A stretch of DNA of 9,066 nt. It comes from Clostridia bacterium (lineage in GTDB: Bacteria > Bacillota > Clostridia > Christensenellales > Aristaeellaceae). The notes under the pieces were generated by a model. It was not told the DNA's origin. It searched no databases and saw nothing but the letters and a program-made list of their open reading frames with translations. Location: assembly GCA_017471125.1 (NCBI GenBank), contig JAFUWR010000079.1:1-9066 (forward strand), read 5' to 3'. How positions within the stretch are numbered: position 1 is the stretch's first letter; every line of letters starts with the position of its first letter. This document shows positions 1 to 6,076 of this stretch, one piece after another. The translations under genes and the position numbers were made by a program.

Positions 1-152
1 AGGTGGAGTGCGTCGACAGGGCGCATTTCAGGACCCGCGAGGAAGCCAAAGACGAAATCGCGGCATACCTGCTCTTCTACAACAGGCACCGTATCCACCA
101 GTCCCTCGGCTACCTCACCCCGGTTGACTTTGAGCAACTGTGCGCCGCTTGA
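1..152 (+). CDS. IS3-family transposase (OrfB), C-terminal fragment, 5' truncated by window edge
   Basis: The frame that has its first complete codon at base 3 reads 49 residues to a TGA at 150-152. The residues match the extreme C-terminus of IS3-family OrfB transposases (DDE/RNase H integrase fold). They include a TREEAKDEI-like helix, then YLLFYNRHRIHQSLGYLTPVDFE, which fits the family pattern YxxxYNxxRxHxxLGYxxPxxF. The catalytic Asp and Glu residues should lie upstream of the window, so I cannot say whether the element is intact. The normal family stop position and the lack of internal stops suggest the 3' end is not decayed. The enzyme would catalyse cut-and-circularise transposition of its own element. 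Identification of the family is firm; assignment to a subgroup is not possible from this fragment. Confidence 0.88.
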   Translation, partial: VECVDRAHFRTREEAKDEIAAYLLFYNRHRIHQSLGYLTPVDFEQLCAA

Positions 153-264
153 TCCACTTGCCAACCTTTTCGGCTGTCCGTGGTTTCGTTACCAGACCAC
201 CCCATCGCCCGCCGGTAACTCGATCCCCCATTTCCACAAACAACGTTAAAATCCTGTCCCTCCA
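153..264. other. Probable IS3 right end plus spacer before the pheST promoter
   Basis: This stretch follows the transposase stop directly and has no open frame that looks coding. In IS3-family elements the right terminal inverted repeat usually begins within a few dozen bases of the orfB stop. The sequence at about 153-185 (CCACTTGCC, then a T-rich run) resembles the inner part of such ends, but that is from memory. The left end is outside the window, so neither the exact boundary nor a target-site duplication can be confirmed. The rest shows nothing I recognise. Confidence 0.35.
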
Positions 265-293
265 TTGTATTTTCCCCAAAAATGTGTTATCAT
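265..293 (+). promoter_or_regulatory. Predicted sigma-A promoter of the pheST T-box transcript
   Basis: A -35-like TTGTAT (265-270) lies 17 bases before a -10 TATCAT (288-293). The -10 is preceded by TG one base upstream (285-286), giving an extended -10. Transcription would start near base 300, just before the T-box Stem I base. Placement relative to the leader supports the call; the -35 match is weak (3 of 6). Confidence 0.6.
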
Positions 294-303
294 GAAAGGG
301 CTG

Positions 304-540
304 TGATGGAGAGAGTAACCCGTGATCGCGTCCGAAAGAGAGCCGCGTCGGAGGCTGAAAGCGCGGCGGACAGGCTGGCGCGGGCGAAGTTCACTCCGGA
401 GCTTCCGCGCTGAAACGCGATTAGGCGCGGACGGTCCCATCCCCCGTTACCGGGATGAGAGGTTCGATTTGAAGAACGAATACGGGTGGTACCGCGGAGC
501 GTTATGAGGCTTCGCCCCAGGCATGGGGCGGGGCTTTTTT
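304..540 (+). ncRNA. T-box riboswitch leader, tRNA-Phe (UUC) specific, upstream of pheST
   Basis: The leader has the parts of a T-box in order. Stem I starts with a GGAG/CTCC helix (308-311 with 394-397), then the AGTA motif (314-317) and a CCCG/CGGG helix (319-322 with 381-384). The specifier loop follows as GAAG-TTC-A, with the codon UUC (Phe) at 390-392. Stem II is CCGCGC/GCGCGG (405-410 with 425-430). Stem III is CATCCC/GGGATG (438-443 with 452-457). The conserved T-box GGGTGGTACCGCGG is at 484-497. Its TGGT (487-490) would pair with the ACCA end of uncharged tRNA-Phe, which fits the usual A73 discriminator. A candidate antiterminator pairs GAAG and AACG (471-478) with CGTT (500-503) and CTTC (510-513), so it competes with the terminator's 5' arm. 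By family knowledge, uncharged tRNA-Phe stabilises the antiterminator and allows transcription into pheST. The structures were paired by eye, not by energy folding. Confidence 0.95.
509..540 (+). terminator. Rho-independent terminator of the T-box leader
   Basis: A ten-pair stem joins GCTTCGCCCC (509-518) to GGGGCGGGGC (525-534), with two G-U wobbles, a six-base loop (519-524) and six T residues (535-540). It ends 29 bases before the pheS start. It should form when tRNA-Phe is charged and stop transcription before pheS. Its 5' arm shares CTTC with the proposed antiterminator, which is the expected switch geometry. Confidence 0.88.
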
Positions 541-569
541 GCGGCCTACAAAGAAGGAGAGTGCGATAT

Positions 570-1592
570 ATGGAAAAGATGCTGCGTGAGATACGCGAGC
601 GCGTGATGCAGAACATCGAGGAGGCCCGTGCCAGCCAGAGCCTGGAGCAGATCCGGGTGGGCATCCTGGGCAAGAAGGGCGAGCTGACGAGCCTGCTGCG
701 CGGCATGGGCAAGCTGCCGCCGGAGGAGCGCCCGAAGATGGGCCAGCTGGTGAACGACGTGCGCCAGGCCCTGGAGGCGAAGCTCGAGGAGCGGGCGAAG
801 GAGCTCCAGGAGAAGGAGAAGCAGGCGCGGCTGGCCGCGGAGGCCATCGACGTGACCCTGCCCGGCCCGGAGCGCGGCGCGGGCTCGCTGCACCCGATGA
901 ACATCGCCCTGAACAAGATGGTGGAGATCTTCGTGGGCATGGGCTACGAGGTCGTGGACGGCCCGGAGGTGGAGTACGACCACTTCAACTTCGAGCTTTT
1001 GAACGTGCCCAAGAACCACCCCGCCCGGGACGCGCAGGACACCTTCTACGTGGAGGACAACATCGTGCTCCGCTCCCAGACCTCCCCGGTGCAGGCCCGG
1101 ATCATGACCACCCGGAAGCCGCCCATCCGCATCATCAGCCCCGGCCGCGTGTACCGCGCCGACGAGGCCGACGCCACCCACTCCCCCGTCTTTCACCAGA
1201 TGGAGGGCCTGGTCATCGACGAGAACATCACCATGGGCGACCTGAAGGGCACCCTGGACGAGTTCGCCCGCCAGATGTTCGGCGAGGGCATCAGGACCCG
1301 CTTCCGCCCCTCCTTCTTCCCGTTCACCGAACCGTCCGCGGAAGTCGATCTGACCTGCGCGAATTGCAGAGGCGAGGGCTGCCGCATGTGCAAGGGCACC
1401 GGCTGGATCGAGGTGCTGGGCGCGGGCATGGTCAACCCCCACGTGCTGGAGATGTGCGGCATCGACCCCAACAGGTACTCCGGCTTCGCCTTCGGCATGG
1501 GCGTGGAGCGCATCACGCTGTTGAAGTACAATATCCCGAACCTGCGGTATCTGTATGAGAATGATCTCAGGTTCCTGACGCAGTATCGTTGA
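570..1592 (+). CDS. pheS: Phenylalanine--tRNA ligase alpha subunit
   Basis: PheS is the catalytic subunit of the cytosolic alpha2-beta2 phenylalanyl-tRNA synthetase, which attaches Phe to tRNA-Phe using ATP. The 340-residue product has the usual family length. Residues 1-90 form the charged, helical coiled-coil arm that contacts tRNA. Class II motif 2 is at about 193-217 (RVYRADEADATHSPVFHQ) and motif 3 at about 305-320 (GFAFGMGVERITLLKY). A307 corresponds by alignment to E. coli A294, which lines the Phe pocket. Four cysteines (C263, C266, C271, C274) form a zinc-knuckle-like insert before GTGWIEVLGAGMV. To my recollection this insert is common in Firmicutes PheS and absent from E. coli. The ATG at 570 is chosen over an in-frame upstream start at 486 because the latter lies inside the T-box, while 570 follows AAGGAG (553-558) and gives the family N-terminus. 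pheT follows after 16 bases. Confidence 0.98.
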   Translation: MEKMLREIRERVMQNIEEARASQSLEQIRVGILGKKGELTSLLRGMGKLPPEERPKMGQLVNDVRQALEAKLEERAKELQEKEKQARLAAEAIDVTLPGPERGAGSLHPMNIALNKMVEIFVGMGYEVVDGPEVEYDHFNFELLNVPKNHPARDAQDTFYVEDNIVLRSQTSPVQARIMTTRKPPIRIISPGRVYRADEADATHSPVFHQMEGLVIDENITMGDLKGTLDEFARQMFGEGIRTRFRPSFFPFTEPSAEVDLTCANCRGEGCRMCKGTGWIEVLGAGMVNPHVLEMCGIDPNRYSGFAFGMGVERITLLKYNIPNLRYLYENDLRFLTQYR

Positions 1593-1608
1593 CGAGGGAG
1601 GTATATAT

Positions 1609-4005
1609 ATGAAAGTCCCCATGAAATGGCTCAAGGAGTACGTTGACATAGACATCCCGGCGGAGGAATACGCCAGCCGCATGGTCATGACCGGCACGGC
1701 CGTGGAGGGCGTGGAGCAGACCGGCGCGCAGTTCGACAAGGTGGTCGTGGGGCGCGTGCTGTCCTGCGTGGACCATCCCAACTCGGACCACCTGCACATC
1801 TGCCAGGTGGACGTGGGCGAGGCGGAGCCGATCCAAATCATCTGCGGCGCGCCGAACGTGCACGCGGACATGAACGTCGCGGCGGCGCTGGACGGCGCCC
1901 ATCTCCCGGGCGGCAAGATCAAGAAGGGCAAGATGCGCGGCGAGGTGTCCATGGGCATGCTGTGCTCCGGCCCCGAGCTGGACGTGCCCGCCGGCCTGTA
2001 CCCCCACATCGGCGACGCGGGCATCATCGAGATCTTCGAGGACGTGAAGCCCGGCACCGACGTCAAAGAGGTGTTCGGCCTGGGCGACGACATCGTGGAC
2101 TTCGAGATACTGGCCAACCGCCCGGATTGCCTGTCCGTCTGGGGCCTGGCCCGGGAGAGCTCCGCGGTGCTTGAAAAGCACTTCGTCATGCCCGAGATCG
2201 CCGTGGAGGAGAACGGCAAGGGCACCTTCGACGACTACGCCAGGGTGCAGGTGCTGGACGACGTGGCCTGCCCCCGCTACTGCGCCAAGGTCATCACCAA
2301 CGTGAAGATCGGCCCGTCCCCCAAGTGGATGCGGGAATACCTGTACGGCGCGGGCGTGCGGCCCATCAACAACATCGTGGACATCACCAACTTCGTCATG
2401 CTGGAGACCGGCCACCCGATGCACGCCTTCGACCTTTCCAAGGTCAAGGACCAGACCATCGTCGTGCGCCGCGCCCGTCCCGGCGAGCATCTGATCACCC
2501 TGGACGGCAAGGAGCACGTGCTGGACGAGACGATGCTGGTCATCGCGGACCACGAGAACGCCACCGGCCTGGCCGGCATCATGGGCGGCGAGGAGTCCGA
2601 GATCGTGGACGACACCGCCAGCGTCCTGTTCGAGTGCGCGGCCTTCGAGCGCGCCAACAACCGCGTCACCGCCCGCAAGCTGGGCGTGCGCACCGAGGCC
2701 AGCGGCCGCTTTGAGAAGGGCGTCTGCCCCGCCACCGCTATGGAGGCGCTGGAGCGGGCCTGCATGCTGGTGAACATGCTGGAGTGCGGCGACGTGGTGC
2801 CCGGGGCCTACGACCACTATCCGCATCCCCTGGAGACCCGGGAGATCGACGCCTCCGTCAGCCGCATCCGCCGGCGCATCGGCGTGGACGTGCCCGCCGA
2901 GACCATGGAGGACATCCTGAACCGGCTCTACATCGACGCCACGCTTATAGGCGACGAGACGCTGCACTGCGAGATACCCCCCTTCCGCCAGGACATGGAG
3001 ACCGAGGCCGACGTGTCCGAGGAGGTGCTGCGCATGTACGGCTACGAGCACATCCCCTCCACGCTGATGAACGCTGTCACCATGCCCGGCTTCCGGGGCG
3101 CGGCGCTGGAGTTCACCGACCGGGTGAAGGACGCGCTGGTGGGCATGGGCCTGTATGAGATACTGAACTACTCCTTCGTCAGCCCCCGCTGGGTGGACAA
3201 GCTGAACCTGCTGTCCAACGACCCGCGCCGGAACGCCGTGACGCTGCGCAACCCGCTGGGCGAGGACACCTCCGTCATGCGCACGACGCTGCTGCCCAGC
3301 ATGCTCAACACCATCGCCGCCAACCTGAACCGCGGCAACGGCGAGGGCCGGCTGTTCGAGCTGTCCCGGGTGTTCGTGCCCGCCGAGAAGGCCGGCGACC
3401 TGCCCACCGAAAAGACCGCGCTGTGCGTGGGCGTGTTCGGCGGCGACGCGGACTTCTACACCGTGAAGAACATCGTCGTCTGGCTCCTGGCGAAGTTCGG
3501 CGTCACCGCCGCCATCGAGGCCGCGGGCGACCCCTGCTACCATCCGGGCCGCAAGGCGGTGCTGTCCGTGGACGGCGTGAAGCTCGCCGCGCTGGGCGAG
3601 ATCCATCCCGACGTGGCCGAGGCCTTCGACATCTCCAACAAGCGCGTGTACGCCGCCGAGATCGACCTGGACGCCCTGCGCCCGCTGGAGAAGCCCTTCT
3701 ACGGCATCAAGCCGCTGCCCAAGTTCCCCGCCGTCAGCCGCGACATCGCCGTGGTGGTGGATGAGAAGGTCGGCGCGGGCGCCATGATGGACTGCATCCG
3801 CAAGGCCGCGGGCAAGACCCTCGAGGACGTGAAGCTGTTCGACATCTACCGCGGCGACAAGCTGGGCGCGGGCCGGAAGTCCGTGGCCTACGCCATCACC
3901 CTCCGCGCCGCCGACCGCACCCTCACCGACGAGGAGATCAACGCCGCCATGGACAAGGTGCTCAAGGCGCTGAACGCCCAGTTCGGGGCCGAGTTGCGGG
4001 CCTGA
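1609..4005 (+). CDS. pheT: Phenylalanine--tRNA ligase beta subunit
   Basis: PheT is the large subunit of phenylalanyl-tRNA synthetase; it binds tRNA and edits mischarged Tyr-tRNA-Phe. The 798-residue length is standard for the bacterial long form. Visible domains in order: a tRNA-binding OB fold (about 42-153, with HPNSDHLHICQVDVG and ICGAPNV); the B3/4 editing domain (about 220-375, with NNIVDITNFVMLETGHPMHAFD and IMGGEESE); B5 (about 412-481, ending EEVLRMYGYEHIPST); a catalytic-like core (about 500-690); and the C-terminal FDX-ACB anticodon-binding domain (about 705-797, beginning PKFPAVSRDIAVVV). Nothing essential appears missing. The ATG at 1609 follows AGGGAGG (1595-1601) with good spacing. 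It shares the T-box-controlled transcript with pheS. Codons are heavily G/C-ending, like those of pheS. No T-tract terminator follows; only a hairpin at 4018-4056. Confidence 0.98.
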   Translation: MKVPMKWLKEYVDIDIPAEEYASRMVMTGTAVEGVEQTGAQFDKVVVGRVLSCVDHPNSDHLHICQVDVGEAEPIQIICGAPNVHADMNVAAALDGAHLPGGKIKKGKMRGEVSMGMLCSGPELDVPAGLYPHIGDAGIIEIFEDVKPGTDVKEVFGLGDDIVDFEILANRPDCLSVWGLARESSAVLEKHFVMPEIAVEENGKGTFDDYARVQVLDDVACPRYCAKVITNVKIGPSPKWMREYLYGAGVRPINNIVDITNFVMLETGHPMHAFDLSKVKDQTIVVRRARPGEHLITLDGKEHVLDETMLVIADHENATGLAGIMGGEESEIVDDTASVLFECAAFERANNRVTARKLGVRTEASGRFEKGVCPATAMEALERACMLVNMLECGDVVPGAYDHYPHPLETREIDASVSRIRRRIGVDVPAETMEDILNRLYIDATLIGDETLHCEIPPFRQDMETEADVSEEVLRMYGYEHIPSTLMNAVTMPGFRGAALEFTDRVKDALVGMGLYEILNYSFVSPRWVDKLNLLSNDPRRNAVTLRNPLGEDTSVMRTTLLPSMLNTIAANLNRGNGEGRLFELSRVFVPAEKAGDLPTEKTALCVGVFGGDADFYTVKNIVVWLLAKFGVTAAIEAAGDPCYHPGRKAVLSVDGVKLAALGEIHPDVAEAFDISNKRVYAAEIDLDALRPLEKPFYGIKPLPKFPAVSRDIAVVVDEKVGAGAMMDCIRKAAGKTLEDVKLFDIYRGDKLGAGRKSVAYAITLRAADRTLTDEEINAAMDKVLKALNAQFGAELRA

Positions 4006-4017
4006 CCGTCGACCCAT

Positions 4018-4056
4018 CGGACATCCTGCGCCCGGACACGCGGCGCAGGATGTCCG
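4018..4056. repeat. 15-bp perfect inverted repeat between pheT and sfsA
   Basis: The arms CGGACATCCTGCGCC (4018-4032) and its exact complement (4042-4056) flank a nine-base loop. No T-run follows on either side, so it is not a standard intrinsic terminator. The hairpin ends 12 bases before the sfsA ATG, where a ribosome binding site would be expected. The outer arm shares ACATCCTGC with the hairpin at 7491-7535. It may be an mRNA-stabilising or processing structure at the pheT 3' end, a dispersed palindromic repeat, or a translational control element; the sequence alone does not decide. Confidence 0.75.
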
Positions 4057-4068
4057 CGTGAATGGACC

Positions 4069-4767
4069 ATGCGCTATGACAACATCTGCGAGGCGACCTT
4101 CCTGCGCCGCCCGAACCGCTTCGTGGCCGAGGTCGAGCTGGACGGCCACATCGAGCGCGTCCACGTGAAGAACACGGGCCGCTGCGCGGAGCTGCTGGTC
4201 CCGGGGAACCGGGTGTGGCTGGAACGATCCGCCAACCCCGACCGCAGGACGCGCTACGACCTGGTGGCCGTGGAGCGGGCGGACGGGCGGTTCGTCAACA
4301 TGGACTCCATGGCCCCCAACCGCGCCGCCGGGGAATGGCTGGCCGCGGGCGGGCTGGGCGCGCTTCAGGACCTCCGCGCCGAGGTCAGGGTCGGGGATTC
4401 CCGGTTCGACTTCGCCGCCACGCAAGACGGCAGGCCCGTGTACGTGGAGGTCAAGGGCTGCACGCTGGAGCAAGACGGCGTCGCCCGCTTCCCCGACGCG
4501 CCCACCGAGCGCGGCGTCAAGCACGTGCGCGGACTGGCCGAATTGGCCAAGCAGGGCTGCCGCTGCGTGGTCCTGATCGTCATACAGATGAAGGGCGTCC
4601 GCATCTTCCAGCCCAATTGGGCCACCCACCCGGCCTTCGGCGAGGCCCTGATCGACGCCCGCAACGCCGGCGTGGAGATCGTCGCCGTGGACTGCGTCGC
4701 AAGACCGGGGGTCGTAGAGATCGATTCAAGAATACCCGTCCGATTGGAAAGGAGACAGGAGATATGA
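4069..4767 (+). CDS. sfsA: SfsA family protein (sugar fermentation stimulation protein homologue)
   Basis: The 232-residue product matches the SfsA family in length (E. coli SfsA is about 234) and motifs. The N-terminal half is OB-like (RFVAEVELDGHIERVHVKNTGRC, then ELLVPGNRV). The C-terminal half carries the signature VEVKGCTLE (126-134), FPDAPTERGVKH (141-152) and VVLIVIQM. D114 in SRFDF with E127 and K129 forms a D...ExK arrangement, consistent with the PD-(D/E)XK nuclease-like fold proposed for the family. E. coli SfsA was described as a DNA-binding factor affecting maltose metabolism; the real biochemical role is unsettled, so the name should not be read as function. The ATG at 4069 gives the family N-terminus, but its ribosome binding site is poor and a strong hairpin ends just upstream. 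The 3' end overlaps the LRR gene by four bases (ATGA), suggesting translational coupling. Confidence 0.93.
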   Translation: MRYDNICEATFLRRPNRFVAEVELDGHIERVHVKNTGRCAELLVPGNRVWLERSANPDRRTRYDLVAVERADGRFVNMDSMAPNRAAGEWLAAGGLGALQDLRAEVRVGDSRFDFAATQDGRPVYVEVKGCTLEQDGVARFPDAPTERGVKHVRGLAELAKQGCRCVVLIVIQMKGVRIFQPNWATHPAFGEALIDARNAGVEIVAVDCVARPGVVEIDSRIPVRLERRQEI

Positions 4768-6053
4768 TGAAGCGCTTGTTCCCGGTGCTGTTGGCACTCA
4801 TGCTTGCGGTCGGCGCATGCGCTCTGGCGGAGAGCATCGTGGAATGTCCCAACTGCCATCGAACAGTGGCAGGGGATGCCGACTATCGCTATTGTCCCTA
4901 TTGCGGTTCAGATTTGACGGTATCGGAGGAGGTCCATAGCGGAGAGGTTTACAGCTTCAATAATCCGGCGATCGAGGAGGCAGCGCGGGCTTCGCTGGAA
5001 AAGCCGGAGGGTGAACTGTATACCGACGAGCTTGAGGGAATAACAAAACTCTTCATCGACAATAAAGTGATAGACGGCGACATTTCCGACCTGGCTTCCA
5101 TGCCACGTTTGGAAACGCTGTCTCTTGACTATACCGAAAATGTATCAGACATTTCAGTGCTTGCAGGGCTGCGCGATCTCAAGAGTCTGTATCTCCGCGG
5201 CAATCGGATCGAGGACATCTCTCCGCTCACGTCATTGACTGGACTGGAAAATCTGGACATCGGCTACAATCTCGTCAGCGACCTGATGCCTGTCGCGGGG
5301 CTCACAAACCTGCGCGTATTATCATTTAACGACAACAAGATCGCTGATCTTACGCCGCTTTCAGCTTTGACCGGGCTGGAGGAACTGAATTTTGGCTACA
5401 ACGCCGCCAACGATTTGAGCGTTCTTGCGGGAATGAAAGCGTTGAAGATCATGCGCTGCTGGGGAAACGGCATTTCTGACATCAGCCCGCTGGCGGGACT
5501 TGTGAATCTGACGGAGCTCTATCTATCGGATAACGACATTCGCGATACGACGCCGCTGGCCGGAATGACGCACCTGACCTATCTCGATCTGGATGAGAAT
5601 GAAATCGAAAATCTGAATGGTCTGGCCGGGCTGAGCGCTCTTAACTCGCTGACGCTGTGGATCAGTCCCGAGGTCTCCGACATCTCGCCGCTGGGCGGGC
5701 TGGTCAATCTGAACGAACTGATGATCTACACCGGGCAGGGCATCCGGGACATTTCCTGCCTGTCATCGCTTGAAGGGCTGGTAAAGCTATGCGTCAACTA
5801 CACGCAGATCAGCGATGTCTCACCGCTGGCCAATCTAACGCAGCTGACCTCTCTGGCGCTTACCGGTGGCGATATTCGGGACATCACGGCGCTGTCCGGC
5901 CTGACGAACCTGACCGAACTCTATCTTAGGGACAACAAAATCACCGACATCTCCCCATTGACCGAATTGTCCAGCCTTAAAAACGTCGGACTTCAAGGCA
6001 ATCCCATCTCGGATTACAGTCCGGTGGCCCACGTATTCAACGTGGAGAAGTGA
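4764..6053 (+). CDS. Secreted leucine-rich repeat protein with N-terminal zinc ribbon (internalin-like repeats)
   Basis: The 429-residue product begins with a signal peptide: basic MMKR, a hydrophobic core, then VGAC and ALA-ES. Cleavage could be by signal peptidase I after A22, or by the lipoprotein peptidase before C19 (VGAC fits a relaxed lipobox). A double CxxC zinc ribbon follows (C28, C31, C44, C47, ending CPYCGSDL). Then comes a cap-like segment (about 66-92, EEAARASLEKPEGELYTDELEGIT). Fourteen to fifteen leucine-rich repeats of about 22-23 residues run to the C-terminus (LxxLxLxxNxIxDISPLxGLTN), the SDS22/internalin type. No LPxTG anchor or second membrane segment is seen. The likely role is protein or surface binding; no enzyme domain is present. 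The start at 4764 overlaps the sfsA stop and follows AAAGGAG (4748-4754); ATG 4767 with AGGAG (4757-4761) is equally possible. Codon use is visibly less G/C-biased than in neighbours, which suggests separate ancestry. Function is unknown. Confidence 0.9.
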   Translation: MMKRLFPVLLALMLAVGACALAESIVECPNCHRTVAGDADYRYCPYCGSDLTVSEEVHSGEVYSFNNPAIEEAARASLEKPEGELYTDELEGITKLFIDNKVIDGDISDLASMPRLETLSLDYTENVSDISVLAGLRDLKSLYLRGNRIEDISPLTSLTGLENLDIGYNLVSDLMPVAGLTNLRVLSFNDNKIADLTPLSALTGLEELNFGYNAANDLSVLAGMKALKIMRCWGNGISDISPLAGLVNLTELYLSDNDIRDTTPLAGMTHLTYLDLDENEIENLNGLAGLSALNSLTLWISPEVSDISPLGGLVNLNELMIYTGQGIRDISCLSSLEGLVKLCVNYTQISDVSPLANLTQLTSLALTGGDIRDITALSGLTNLTELYLRDNKITDISPLTELSSLKNVGLQGNPISDYSPVAHVFNVEK

Positions 6054-6076
6054 GCGTTCAATCGAAAGGAAGGCAT

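Noticed and set aside
322..507. Small plus-strand open frame in the pheST leader as a possible leader peptide
   Set aside because: It lies within the T-box stems, has no ribosome binding site and no Phe-codon cluster; the T-box explains the conserved sequence.
546..2225. Minus-strand open frame of about 559 codons opposite pheS and pheT
   Set aside because: Same GC-bias effect: no domain, no ribosome binding site, fully antisense to pheS and the start of pheT.
4018..4056. Hairpin after pheT as a standard rho-independent terminator
   Set aside because: No T-run follows the stem on either strand, so it is reported as an inverted repeat of uncertain role.
1567..4629. Very long minus-strand open frame (about 1,020 codons) opposite pheT and sfsA
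   Set aside because: It is complementary to firmly identified genes, is rich in His, Val, Ala and Gly low-complexity runs, has no recognisable domain, and is explained by strong third-position G/C bias removing stops on the opposite strand.
5030..6050. Periodic DNA repeats of about 66 bases as a possible CRISPR or minisatellite
   Set aside because: The period is the 22-residue leucine-rich repeat of the encoded protein; the DNA units are diverged and in frame, with no conserved repeat-spacer pattern.
6050..6076. GTG at 6050 as the start of the flavoprotein
   Set aside because: It overlaps the LRR stop and lacks a ribosome binding site, whereas the ATG at 6077 has GAAAGGAAGG upstream and begins the Rossmann fold at once.
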